From positions 62,001-126,000 of the forward strand of contig JANXOV010000004.1 of the NCBI GenBank assembly GCA_025357635.1: 64,000 nt of DNA, written 5' to 3'. Under the pieces are notes generated by a model that saw only the letters and a list, made by a program, of their open reading frames with translations, searched no databases and was not told the origin of the DNA. Source of the DNA: Pseudomonadota bacterium. Its GTDB lineage: Bacteria > Pseudomonadota > Gammaproteobacteria > Steroidobacterales > Steroidobacteraceae. Made by a program: the position numbers and the translations under genes. This document shows, one piece after another, positions 7,896-16,339 of this stretch. Position 1 is the first letter of the stretch, and every line of letters begins with the position of its first letter.

Positions 7896-9413
7896 GTGAA
7901 TTCATTGCAGATTCTGCGTCCAGCCAAGCTCTTGATCGCCTCGTGTCTGCTGCCCCTCGCCGCCCTAGGCGCGGACTCGAAAGCGGACCAATATCCCGTG
8001 GATCAGAACGCGGTGATCATGGCCGCCCAGCGGCTGGCAGCCGCACCCTTCGCTCCCAAACCGGGCAACCTTCCGGCGGGTCTGGACACACTGCGCGCCG
8101 ATCAATACCGCGACATTCGTTTTACCGACGCCGCCTCGATCTGGCGCACCGACCCGCTGCGCTTTCGCCTCGGCCTGCTACCGGCCGGATTCTACTTCAA
8201 GAACCCCGTGGGGATTTCCCTTGTGGACAAGGGGATTTCGCACGACGTGGAGACCGCGCCGGGAATGTTCGAACTCGGTCCCAGCGTTCCGGCCCCATTG
8301 GGCAAGATCGCCTTGCCATTGTCGGGATTCAGCCTCAGCACGAAGACCGGCGCGCGCAAGCAGTGGGATGAGTTCATGCGCTTCCAGGGCGCCTCTTATT
8401 TCAGAGCCCTGGCGGAGGGACAGATCTACGGCCTGTCAGCACGCGGACTGGCGCTCAACATCGCCGAACCCATGGGCGAAGAATTCCCTGCTTTCACCCA
8501 GTTCTGGATCGAAAAGCCGGCGCCCGCCGCCACCGGCATCGTCGTTCACGCGCTGCTGGACAGTCCCTCGGTCGCAGGCGCGTATCGCTTTACGATTCAG
8601 CCGGGGTTGGAGACCGTCGTGGACGTGGACGCGACGCTGTTTGCGCGCACGCCGCTGCGGGCGCTGGGCATCGCGCCGCTCACCTCGATGTTCCTGTACG
8701 ACGAAACCAACCGGCTGCGCCGCGATGACTACCGCACCGAGGTGCATGACTCGGACGGTTTGCAGATCACCACTGCCTCGGGCGAGCCACTGTGGCGGCC
8801 GCTGGCCAATCCGGCGCAGTTGCAGATCTCCGCCTTCACCACCGAGGCGCCGCAGGGATTTGGCCTGGTGCAGCGTTCGCGTGCGCCTGAGGATTTCCAG
8901 GATTTGTATTCCCAATACGAGCGCCGCCCGAGCGCATGGGTGGAACCCAAATCCGACTGGGGCGCGGGCGCCGTCGAACTGGTGGAAATTCCCAGTTCGC
9001 GCGAGACCAATGACAACATCACCGCCTTCTGGCGTCCCACCGAAGCGGTGGCGCCGGGCAAGCCCTGGCACATTGCCTATCGCCTCACCTGGACCGCGCA
9101 GCCCAAGGCGCCAAAAGGCCTCGGCCGCGTGCTCGCCACACGGGTCGGCAACAGCAGCGTCGGCAACCGACGGGTGTACATGATCGATTTCAGCGGAGCC
9201 GGAGAAAAAACCGCCGGCCTGCGGCTGGACCTGGCGGCGTCGGCGGGGAAAATATCCAACCTCAGCATCGCCAGCAACCCGTCCATTCACGGCTTCCGCG
9301 TGGGATTCGAACTGACGCCCAACAACGCAGAGGTCATCGAGCTGCGGCTGCGGGTATTGCTCAACGATCGACCGGTCACCGAGACATGGCTGTACCGCTG
9401 GACCGCGAATTGA
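7896..9413 (+). CDS. opgG: Periplasmic glucan biosynthesis protein OpgG/MdoG family (GH186)
   Basis: The 505-residue secreted protein starts at a GTG after GAGAGCGA, with a Sec signal peptide ending at about residue 25 (LLPLAALGA). MdoG-family landmarks are LRADQYRDIRF, RLGLLPAGFYF, GASYFRALAEGQIYGLSARG, EFPAFTQFWIEKP, HALLDSPSVAGAYRF, IAPLTSMFLYDE, EVHDSDGLQI, FQDLYSQYERRPSAWVEP and VTETWLYRW at the end. Work on E. coli and Xanthomonas proteins placed OpgG/OpgD in family GH186, acting on beta-1,2-glucan. The role is periplasmic processing of osmoregulated glucan made by OpgH. It overlaps opgH by 28 bases. It shares about the same fold with the downstream copy at 11559. Confidence 0.94.
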   Translation: MNSLQILRPAKLLIASCLLPLAALGADSKADQYPVDQNAVIMAAQRLAAAPFAPKPGNLPAGLDTLRADQYRDIRFTDAASIWRTDPLRFRLGLLPAGFYFKNPVGISLVDKGISHDVETAPGMFELGPSVPAPLGKIALPLSGFSLSTKTGARKQWDEFMRFQGASYFRALAEGQIYGLSARGLALNIAEPMGEEFPAFTQFWIEKPAPAATGIVVHALLDSPSVAGAYRFTIQPGLETVVDVDATLFARTPLRALGIAPLTSMFLYDETNRLRRDDYRTEVHDSDGLQITTASGEPLWRPLANPAQLQISAFTTEAPQGFGLVQRSRAPEDFQDLYSQYERRPSAWVEPKSDWGAGAVELVEIPSSRETNDNITAFWRPTEAVAPGKPWHIAYRLTWTAQPKAPKGLGRVLATRVGNSSVGNRRVYMIDFSGAGEKTAGLRLDLAASAGKISNLSIASNPSIHGFRVGFELTPNNAEVIELRLRVLLNDRPVTETWLYRWTAN

Positions 9414-11536
9414 ACTCGGCGCTCCTGCTCGACCTGGGCGATGGCGCCGGCGGCATGCCGCCGTTCGCTCCTGTGCCGATGCCTGCGCAGAATCTCAAAT
9501 ATCCCGTGCCGCGCGCTCACCGCTGGCGCCTGCCGCTGTCGGTGATACTCGCACGCATCCTGCTCGCGGCAATAACGCTGGGCATCACCGCCTATGGCTG
9601 CTACGAAATGCTCGATGCGGTGCGTTTTGCCAGCATGACGTTTCTGCAGGGGCTGATGATCGTGTTCTTCGTGATCACGCTGAACTGGATCGGCTTTGCC
9701 GCGGGCACTGCGCTGGTAGGCTTGATCAAACGGCGCGAGCCCAATCCGCCGCCGGAATTTTCCGCCGCCGATGCACGCACCGCTCTCATCATGCCCATTT
9801 ACAACGAGGACCCGACCACCGTGGTCGCCGCGCTGCAGGCCATGGCCGAGGCATTGCTTGCAACCCGCTGCGAGGAACGGTTCGAGATGGTGCTGTTGTC
9901 GGATTCGACCAGTGCCGATGCGTGGGTGCGTGAATCACTGGCGCTGACGCGGCTGCGCGCGGCGGTCCCCGGCCTGCCGGTATGGTACCGGCGGCGCTGG
10001 CAGAATACGGCGCGCAAAGCCGGCAATGTCGAGGAATTCGTCGAGCGCTGGGGCGCGCGCTACGACTATATGATCGTGCTGGATGCCGACAGCCTGATCG
10101 ACACGCACACCTTGATCGGACTGGTGCGCAAAATGCACGCCGATCCGGCGATGGGCATCCTGCAGACCTCTCCGTATCTTATCCACGCGAGCACGCTGTT
10201 TGGCAGACTGCAACAGTTCGCATCACGGGTCTACGGCCCGGTGGTGACGCGCGGCCTAGCCGCCTGGTCCGGCGACAGCGGCAACTACTGGGGCCACAAC
10301 GCCATCATCCGCGTGCAGGCGTTCGCGCAATCCTGCGGCCTGCCCTCGCTTCCGGGGCGCAAACCCTTCGGCGGTTTCATTCTCTCGCACGACTTCGTCG
10401 AAGCGGCGCTGATCCGGCGCGCGGGGTGGAAGGTGCACTTGGCCACCGACCTGCAAGGCTCCTACGAAGAATGTCCGCCGACGCTGACGGACCTTGCGGT
10501 GCGCGACCGTCGCTGGGCGCAGGGCAATCTGCAGCACAGCAAGGTCATCGGCAGCGCCGGATTCAGCGGGTTCAGCCGCCTGCATCTGGCCGTGGGCATC
10601 ATGAGCTATGTATCCTCGCCGCTGTGGCTGGCGCTGCTGGGTCTGGGCTTCGCACTGGCCTTGCAATCGAATTTGATCCGCCCAGAGTACTTCACGACGG
10701 ACTTTCAACTGTTTCCGACCTGGCCGCGGTTCGACGCGCGCCTGATGATGAATCTGTTCTTCTTCAGCATGGTGGTGCTGTTGATTCCGAAAATGATCGG
10801 GCTGCTGCGCGCCATGGTTCACGCACCGATCCGCCGGGCCACTCACGGCATCATCGGCTTGCTGGTGAGCTGCATCATCGAACTGATCTTGTCCGCGCTG
10901 TACGCGCCCATTCTCATGCTCACGCAGAGCACGCATGTGTTCGAGATCCTGATGGGCCGGGATTCGGGCTGGAATGCGCAGCGCCGCGCCGGCGGCAGCA
11001 GCTGGGGCGATGCGTGGCGCTCGTACCGCAAACTAACCTTGATCGGCTGCGTGACCACGGTCATCGCCTGGTTTCTTTCGCCCTCCCTCCTGGCCTGGAT
11101 GTCGCCGGCGCTGCTCGGCCTGCTGCTGGCGGTGCCCTTGTCGCGTGCCAGCGGCAGCCACACCCTGGCGCACATCCTCGGCAAGCTCGGCATTCTGCGC
11201 ACGCCCGAAGAGGCGCAGGTTCCGCCGCTGGTGGCGCGCAAATACGAATTGGTCGCGCAGGCGCAGCCACTGCCCGAGGACGGCCTGCAATATCTCGCCC
11301 GCCACCGTGAAGCGCGCATTGCGCACATCCAAAGCAACATGGCGCGGCCGAGCGATCCGCGCGGCCGGCCCGACCCCAATGCACTGACCGCCGAGCAGAA
11401 GATCAGCGATGCGTCCAATCTGGACGAGTTGCTGAGCTGGCTGACGCCGCAGGAACGCGTCCACGTCGCCGGCTCGGCCGCGATGCTGCATCAATTGGCC
11501 GGTTTGCCCGACCTGCCCAAACCGCCCCCCATCTAG
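9386..11536 (+). CDS. opgH: Glucans biosynthesis glucosyltransferase OpgH/MdoH
   Basis: This 716-residue inner-membrane GT2 glucosyltransferase polymerises beta-1,2-linked glucose from UDP-glucose and moves the chain to the periplasm. Membrane helices at about residues 50-72 and 85-110 precede the catalytic domain. Its motifs are ALIMPIYNEDP, VLLSDSTSADAW, VLDADSLID (the DxD), SGNYWGHNAIIR, LSHDFVEAALIRRAGW and the product-binding RDRRWAQGNLQH. Further helices and a cytoplasmic tail follow. The ATG at 9386 lies inside the 3' end of opgG, so the two are likely translationally coupled. The length is shorter than the E. coli protein (847 residues), mainly at the termini. Confidence 0.95.
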   Translation: MAVPLDRELNSALLLDLGDGAGGMPPFAPVPMPAQNLKYPVPRAHRWRLPLSVILARILLAAITLGITAYGCYEMLDAVRFASMTFLQGLMIVFFVITLNWIGFAAGTALVGLIKRREPNPPPEFSAADARTALIMPIYNEDPTTVVAALQAMAEALLATRCEERFEMVLLSDSTSADAWVRESLALTRLRAAVPGLPVWYRRRWQNTARKAGNVEEFVERWGARYDYMIVLDADSLIDTHTLIGLVRKMHADPAMGILQTSPYLIHASTLFGRLQQFASRVYGPVVTRGLAAWSGDSGNYWGHNAIIRVQAFAQSCGLPSLPGRKPFGGFILSHDFVEAALIRRAGWKVHLATDLQGSYEECPPTLTDLAVRDRRWAQGNLQHSKVIGSAGFSGFSRLHLAVGIMSYVSSPLWLALLGLGFALALQSNLIRPEYFTTDFQLFPTWPRFDARLMMNLFFFSMVVLLIPKMIGLLRAMVHAPIRRATHGIIGLLVSCIIELILSALYAPILMLTQSTHVFEILMGRDSGWNAQRRAGGSSWGDAWRSYRKLTLIGCVTTVIAWFLSPSLLAWMSPALLGLLLAVPLSRASGSHTLAHILGKLGILRTPEEAQVPPLVARKYELVAQAQPLPEDGLQYLARHREARIAHIQSNMARPSDPRGRPDPNALTAEQKISDASNLDELLSWLTPQERVHVAGSAAMLHQLAGLPDLPKPPPI

Positions 11537-11558
11537 CGACGACAAAGAGATTGCCACG

Positions 11559-13145
11559 ATGACCCGATTCCGACGTTCGATGTTCGCCTTGATCCTGAGC
11601 GCGGCGCAATGTGCCGTGATGCCGTGCATGGCCGCGCCAGCCGCTGCCACCCAGGCCTTCGACTACGCACTGCTCAAGGGACAGGCGCGCTGGCTTGCCA
11701 GCAATGCCTATCAGCCGCCGAAGAACACCCTGCCCGACTCGCTCGCCAAACTGACTTACGATCAGTATCAAAACATCCACTCGCGCCCCGATCACGCACT
11801 ATGGGCCGACGATCTGCTGGATTTTCGCATTCAGTTTTTTCACACAGGGCGCAGCTTTGCCGAAAACATGCGCATGTACGAGGTGCAGAACGGCCAGGCG
11901 CGCGAGATCACCTATGACCCGGCCATGTTCGATTTCGAGCGCAGCGGACTGGACCCGCAGTCCCTGCGCGGACTGGGCGGATTCGCAGGCTTTCGCATCC
12001 AGTCCACCACCAACTGGAAGGCCGACATCGCAGCGTTCCTCGGCGCCAGCTATTTCCGCGCCGTCGGCGACACCCGCCAGTACGGGTTGTCGGCCCGCGG
12101 TGTCGCCGTGGACACCGCACTGAACCGCCCCGAGGAGTTTCCGCGCTTCATCGCATTCTGGTTCGAAAAGCCCACCAAGGGATCCGGCACCGTCACCGTT
12201 TACGCACTGATGGATTCGCCCAGCCTCGCCGGCGCGTACCGCTTCGTCATCAATCCCGGCGCAACCCAGATCATGGACGTGGACGCGGCATTGTATCCGC
12301 GCAAACCCATCGAGCGGCTGGGCATCGCCCCGCTCACCAGCATGTTCCAGAACGGGGAGAACGATCGCCGCGTGTCCAACGACTGGCGCCCCGAGATCCA
12401 CGACTCCGACGGTCTGTCGATGTGGACGGGCAGCGGCGAGTGGATCTGGCGGCCGCTGATCAATCCGGCGCAGCTGCGCGTGAACTCGTTCATCGATGAC
12501 AATCCGCGCGGCTTCGGCCTGCTGCTGCGCGACCGCAACTGGGATCATTACCAGGACGACAATGTTTACTATGACCGCCGGCCGAGCCTGTGGGTGGAGC
12601 CGCGTACCGGTCCGAACGGCAGCTGGGGCAAAGGCGCCGTGCAATTGGTGGAAATTCCGACCCTCGATGAAACCTTCGACAACATCGTCGCGTACTGGAA
12701 CCCGAAGGAGCCGGTCAAGCCGGGGCAGGAATTGCTGTTCGGCTACAAACTGTATTGGGGCACGCAGATGCCGTTCACGCCGCCGCTGGCGCAGGTTGTC
12801 GCGACGCGCACCGGCATCGGTGGCACCATCGGTCAGAAGCGCAAATATTTCTCCTGGCACTTCACCGTGGATTTCGCCGGCGGCGATCTGCCCGGCTTGT
12901 CGCGCGATGCCGATGTGGATGCCGTGATCACCACCTCGCGCGGCACGCTGGAACATGTCACCGCGCACGCCGTGCCCGAATTCGGCGGCTATCGCGCCCT
13001 GTTCGACGTCAAGCTCAGCGAGGACAGCCTCGAGCCGGTGGATTTGCGCGCGTTCCTGCGCATCCGTGGCCGGGCGCTCACCGAGACCTGGATCTATCAG
13101 TGGGTGCCGCCTTCGCTCAAGGAGCGCAAGGCGGCGTTGCAGTAA
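11559..13145 (+). CDS. Second MdoG-family periplasmic glucan protein, OpgD-like (GH186)
   Basis: The 528-residue paralogue of the OpgG at 7896 shares LTYDQYQNIHSRPDHALW, GASYFRAVGDTRQYGLSARG, MDSPSLAGAYRFVINPG, IAPLTSMFQNGEN, EIHDSDGLSMWTG, YYDRRPSLWVEP and LTETWIYQW. The N-terminus (TRFRRSMFALIL) carries a twin-arginine resembling a Tat signal, as in E. coli OpgD, followed by PCMAAPA as a plausible cleavage site. It begins 22 bases after opgH, completing an opgG-opgH-opgD order. In E. coli OpgD is a beta-1,2-glucanase that trims the glucan; that activity here is by analogy. OpgD rather than OpgG assignment rests on the RR motif and order, so it is moderate. Confidence 0.88.
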   Translation: MTRFRRSMFALILSAAQCAVMPCMAAPAAATQAFDYALLKGQARWLASNAYQPPKNTLPDSLAKLTYDQYQNIHSRPDHALWADDLLDFRIQFFHTGRSFAENMRMYEVQNGQAREITYDPAMFDFERSGLDPQSLRGLGGFAGFRIQSTTNWKADIAAFLGASYFRAVGDTRQYGLSARGVAVDTALNRPEEFPRFIAFWFEKPTKGSGTVTVYALMDSPSLAGAYRFVINPGATQIMDVDAALYPRKPIERLGIAPLTSMFQNGENDRRVSNDWRPEIHDSDGLSMWTGSGEWIWRPLINPAQLRVNSFIDDNPRGFGLLLRDRNWDHYQDDNVYYDRRPSLWVEPRTGPNGSWGKGAVQLVEIPTLDETFDNIVAYWNPKEPVKPGQELLFGYKLYWGTQMPFTPPLAQVVATRTGIGGTIGQKRKYFSWHFTVDFAGGDLPGLSRDADVDAVITTSRGTLEHVTAHAVPEFGGYRALFDVKLSEDSLEPVDLRAFLRIRGRALTETWIYQWVPPSLKERKAALQ

Positions 13146-13245
13146 GCGAGCCGCACGTTGCAAAACCGCAACATTAAGTTTTCGCAACCAAAGTGACGAA
13201 AGGCATGCGCGTTGTCTGAAGGAGCGCGAAGCCCTAAAGATTGCC

Positions 13246-13273
13246 GATCACACTGACCGTTTTTTCAGTGATC
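13246..13273 (+). repeat. Inverted repeat upstream of the GT2 gene
   Basis: Arms GATCAC(AC)TGA (13246-13256) and TCAGTGATC (13265-13273) pair with a 2-base bulge around a T-rich loop. It lies directly before the first possible ATG (13275), which would bury that start's ribosome site and favours the ATG at 13353. The T-run is in the loop, so it is not a standard terminator. The rest of the 13146-13352 gap shows only a weak GTTGC/GCAAC repeat. Confidence 0.35.
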
Positions 13274-13352
13274 CATGAGGCTCATTGCCCGATTGATTCC
13301 GGGCGGCGCGAACGTCATACAAAAGCACAGGCGAGTCAGGTTGGAAAAAATC

Positions 13353-14378
13353 ATGCTGCACATCGTTCGTCCCGAACCGGCCGCCTGCCCGCCAGATGGC
13401 GCATTTAAACTGTCCTGCGTCGTCCCGGTCTACAACGAATCCGCGGGCATCGGCGCGTTCTTGCAGGCCCTGCAGGCGGCGGTTGAGCAACTCACGCCGG
13501 ACATCGAGCTGGTGGTCGTCAATGACGGCAGCAGCGATGACTCGGGCGCGCGGATCCTGCGGATGCAGCTGGGCGCGACGCTGCGATATGTCGAACTGTC
13601 GCGTAATTTCGGCAAGGAAATCGCGATACAGGCCGGATTGGATGTGGCGAGCGGCGACTGCGTGGTCATCCTCGACGCGGATTTCCAGCACCCGGTGCAG
13701 CTCATTGCCGCGATGGTGGCGCGCTGGCACGCCGGCGCGCAGATGGTCTACGCGGTGAAGCGCAGCCGCGCGGGGGAAGGCCGCTTGAAGCGCATGGCCG
13801 TATCGGCATTTTACCGCCTGCTGGCGAGTGCGCAGCGCAGCCCCCAGATCCCACGCGACGCCGGAGACTTTCGGCTGCTGGACCGCAAGGTGGTCATGGC
13901 GCTTCGCGCGCTGCCCGAGCGCGACCGGTTCATGAAAGGGTTGTACGCCTGGGTGGGGTTCAAGTCGGAGGCCATCGAGTTCACTCCCGGCGTTCGCCGC
14001 AGCGGGGAAAGCAAGTTCCGGCCCCTGCATCTGCTGTCCCTGGCGGCGACCGGCATCACCTCGTTTTCCAATCTGCCCTTGCGCTGGGTGGCTGGCGCCG
14101 GCGTATTGATTTCCGCCGGATCGCTGGTAATGGCCGGATGGCTCATCACGGAAAAGCTGTTCTTTGGGCAGCCCATCAAAGGTTTTGTGACCATCGCCGC
14201 CTCCCTCTTCTTTTTTTCCGGCGTGCAGTTGCTGGCGCTGGGAATCGTCGGCGAATACGTGGGGCGTATTTTCAACGAGGTGAAGCAGCGGCCGCGCTAT
14301 CTGATTGCCGAGGATGTGCAACTGAGCGGCACGCAGCGATCGGACGCCCTCGCCTGGCAAAAAACCCGGGGCGGATGA
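13353..14378 (+). CDS. GT2 polyprenyl-phosphate sugar transferase (ArnC/FlmF2/GtrB-like)
   Basis: About 341 residues. The N-terminal GT2-A domain has CVVPVYNESAGIG, VVNDGSSDDSG, ELSRNFGKEIAIQAGLD and the metal-binding DADFQHP. GESKFRPL precedes two C-terminal transmembrane helices (WVAGAGVLISAGSLVMAGWL; ITIAASLF-like helix ending LGIVGEYVGRIFNEV). This architecture is that of ArnC, GtrB and DPM-like enzymes that load a sugar on undecaprenyl phosphate. With the downstream YdjC-type deacetylase and ArnT-like transferase it forms a three-gene set like FlmF2-NaxD-FlmK of Francisella. The frame is open from 13275, but that ATG sits at a hairpin; 13353 is my preferred start. Confidence 0.88.
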   Translation: MLHIVRPEPAACPPDGAFKLSCVVPVYNESAGIGAFLQALQAAVEQLTPDIELVVVNDGSSDDSGARILRMQLGATLRYVELSRNFGKEIAIQAGLDVASGDCVVILDADFQHPVQLIAAMVARWHAGAQMVYAVKRSRAGEGRLKRMAVSAFYRLLASAQRSPQIPRDAGDFRLLDRKVVMALRALPERDRFMKGLYAWVGFKSEAIEFTPGVRRSGESKFRPLHLLSLAATGITSFSNLPLRWVAGAGVLISAGSLVMAGWLITEKLFFGQPIKGFVTIAASLFFFSGVQLLALGIVGEYVGRIFNEVKQRPRYLIAEDVQLSGTQRSDALAWQKTRGG

Positions 14379-14420
14379 TCCGCGCAATGGAAGGCTTGTC
14401 AGCGCCGGCAGCGGTTCGGC

Positions 14421-15221
14421 GTGGTTGACCCTCATGCACCGCGCCGCATCGTGCTGTGCGCGGACGACTTCGGGGCCAATGACGCGGCCTCGAACGCCAT
14501 CATCGACCTGGCACACACCGGCGCCATCAGCGCCACGAGCGTTCTGGTGCACGCACCCTTCGCCGCCCGCCATGGCCGGCTGCTGAAATCCGATGCGCCG
14601 CAGCTGTCCATCGGCCTGCATCTGGACCTGACCGAATTTGCACCGGCGGACATCCGCAGCACCCTGCAGCGATGGCTGACACGCGGATTTCTGCTGCGCA
14701 ACGTGGATCAGTCTGCGGTGCTCGCGCAGATCAGGGTGCAACTGGCACGCTTCGAGGATCTCATGGGCGCAGCGCCGGCCTTCGTCGACGGACACTGTCA
14801 CGTGCATCAGATTCCGGGCGTTCGGGAGCCGCTGCTGCGTGAATTGAGGCAGCGCTACGCAACATCGGTGGCCGTCCGCTCAACGCGCTCATCCGTGCCG
14901 GGCAACCTCAAAGCGCGATTCATACAAGAGCTGGGGGGCCGCGCGCTGCATGCGCTGATTGCGCAATCCTGCCTGCATTGCAACGATGACTTCGCCGGCG
15001 CTTACGATTTCAAAACCAAACCGGGCTTCGCTGCGCTGATGCAACAGTGGCTGCGCGGCCTGCACGACGGCGGGTTGATCATGTGCCACCCGGAACTGCC
15101 CAAGCGCACCGGACTGCCACTCAGCGCACGCGAGGCGGAGTATTGCTTTCTCGCCTCGCCGGCCTGGCGTGATCTTCAGCAACGCAGCAACGTGCGGCTG
15201 CAGCACTTCACGGGCGCATGA
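14421..15221 (+). CDS. YdjC/ChbG-family carbohydrate deacetylase (NaxD/HpnK-like)
   Basis: The 266-residue protein has YdjC-fold metal-site motifs: VLCADDFGAND (Asp-Asp), IGLHLDLTE, VDGHCHVHQIP (HxH) and IMCHPEL. Family members deacetylate N-acetylated sugars: ChbG acts on chitobiose, HpnK is tied to hopanoids, and NaxD removes acetyl from undecaprenyl-phosphate-linked GalNAc before lipid A transfer. The neighbours favour the NaxD-type role, with the GT2 upstream and the ArnT-like gene overlapping by ATGA at 15218. The start is a GTG at 14421, 42 bases after the GT2 stop. No hopanoid gene is nearby, which argues against HpnK function. Confidence 0.88.
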   Translation: MVDPHAPRRIVLCADDFGANDAASNAIIDLAHTGAISATSVLVHAPFAARHGRLLKSDAPQLSIGLHLDLTEFAPADIRSTLQRWLTRGFLLRNVDQSAVLAQIRVQLARFEDLMGAAPAFVDGHCHVHQIPGVREPLLRELRQRYATSVAVRSTRSSVPGNLKARFIQELGGRALHALIAQSCLHCNDDFAGAYDFKTKPGFAALMQQWLRGLHDGGLIMCHPELPKRTGLPLSAREAEYCFLASPAWRDLQQRSNVRLQHFTGA

Positions 15222-16339
15222 TGCTCGACGCATCGGCGCTGCCGGGCAATCGCTTGCGCCCTCTGGACTATGCATCGCTGGCTTACCTGCTGGTCTTCTT
15301 GGTCTTCTGGACAGCAATTGCGTTGCTGCTGCGGCAGGAGCCGCCGATCGACAACATCGAGCAGCTGAACTGGGCCCTGCATCCCGCGCTGGGCTACTCG
15401 AAACATCCGTTCTTGCCCACGCTGATACTCTGGGTGTTCGAACAAATCGCGCCGGCCGGCATCGTTCTCACCTATGTGCTCGGCGCGCTGCAGGTGCTGT
15501 TCACGATGAGCGTGGCCTATTGGATCGGAACCACCACGCTGGGTGCGCAGCGCGGCTGGCTCGGCGCCCTGCTCATCAGCTGCATCAGCTATTACACGCT
15601 GCGCATGCACTTCTACAACCACAACACTGCGCTCCTGTGCGCCACTGCCGCAGCCATGTTGTGCACCTGGCAGGCCGCGCACGGCAGGGATTGGAAATGG
15701 TGGGCTGCGCTGGGGCTGTGCTGGGCGGCAGGGATGTTGTCGAAGTATCAGATGGCGGTGTCCATCGCGTGCAATCTGGCGTTCCTTGTCTGGTCGCTGC
15801 GCCGCGAACCGCAGCGGCTGCTGCGCGGGGTGACGCTGGCGGGGCTGATGGCCACTTTACTGCTCACGCCGCACATCGTGTGGCTGGTGCAAAACCACTT
15901 CCCCACATTCACCTATGCCGCCAACTCACTCGGCGCGGCACTGCCGGCGGCGGCCCGGTGGGACAGCCTGCTGCGCTTTCTGGCGAGCCAGTTCCTGCGC
16001 GTGCTGCCCGCCGTGTTGCTGATGGGGCTGATGCATCGACTGGCGCGGCGGCATGGCCAGTCAACGCAAACCGCGGTCAAAGACCAGCCGCAGGCCGCGC
16101 TGTTCTGGAGCATCCATGCGCTCGGCCCTCTGGCGCTGATGTCGGTCATGGCCATCGTCGCCGGCGTGGATCTGGAAATGCACTGGGGAACCGCTTTCTT
16201 ATGGGCGCTGCCGATGTGGCACCTGTCGACGCGGCGCGGACAGCGGCTGGCCGGGTTGCCGCGCAATCAACTGCTGCTGTTGTTGACCGCCATGCAGGTG
16301 CTGTTGATGACGGGGAAAACCCTGTTTCCCGATCTCTAG
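15218..16339 (+). CDS. ArnT/FlmK-like integral membrane glycosyltransferase (GT-C, PMT family)
   Basis: The 373-residue polytopic membrane protein resembles the GT-C transferases that take a sugar from undecaprenyl phosphate. It begins with a cytoplasmic stretch and a helix (YLLVFLVFWTAIALLL), then the periplasmic loop EPPIDNIEQLNW and the family segment HPALGYSKHPFLPTLILW. Many helices follow, with GMLSKYQMAVSI and the VDLEMHWGTAFLWALP loop. It is shorter than E. coli ArnT (550 residues) and lacks most of the C-terminal periplasmic domain. It overlaps the deacetylase by 4 bases. Its stop TAG shares the CTAG at 16336-16339 with the converging aminotransferase. Confidence 0.85.
   Translation: MMLDASALPGNRLRPLDYASLAYLLVFLVFWTAIALLLRQEPPIDNIEQLNWALHPALGYSKHPFLPTLILWVFEQIAPAGIVLTYVLGALQVLFTMSVAYWIGTTTLGAQRGWLGALLISCISYYTLRMHFYNHNTALLCATAAAMLCTWQAAHGRDWKWWAALGLCWAAGMLSKYQMAVSIACNLAFLVWSLRREPQRLLRGVTLAGLMATLLLTPHIVWLVQNHFPTFTYAANSLGAALPAAARWDSLLRFLASQFLRVLPAVLLMGLMHRLARRHGQSTQTAVKDQPQAALFWSIHALGPLALMSVMAIVAGVDLEMHWGTAFLWALPMWHLSTRRGQRLAGLPRNQLLLLLTAMQVLLMTGKTLFPDL

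Noticed and set aside
13146..13274. Rho-independent terminator after opgD
   Set aside because: The hairpin at 13246-13273 has its T-run in the loop, and the earlier GTTGC/GCAAC repeat is too weak.
13248..14807. Long minus-strand open frame opposite the GT2 and deacetylase genes
   Set aside because: No domain, unlike the conserved motifs on the plus strand; His/Gln/Arg-rich composition is typical of antisense frames in GC-rich DNA.
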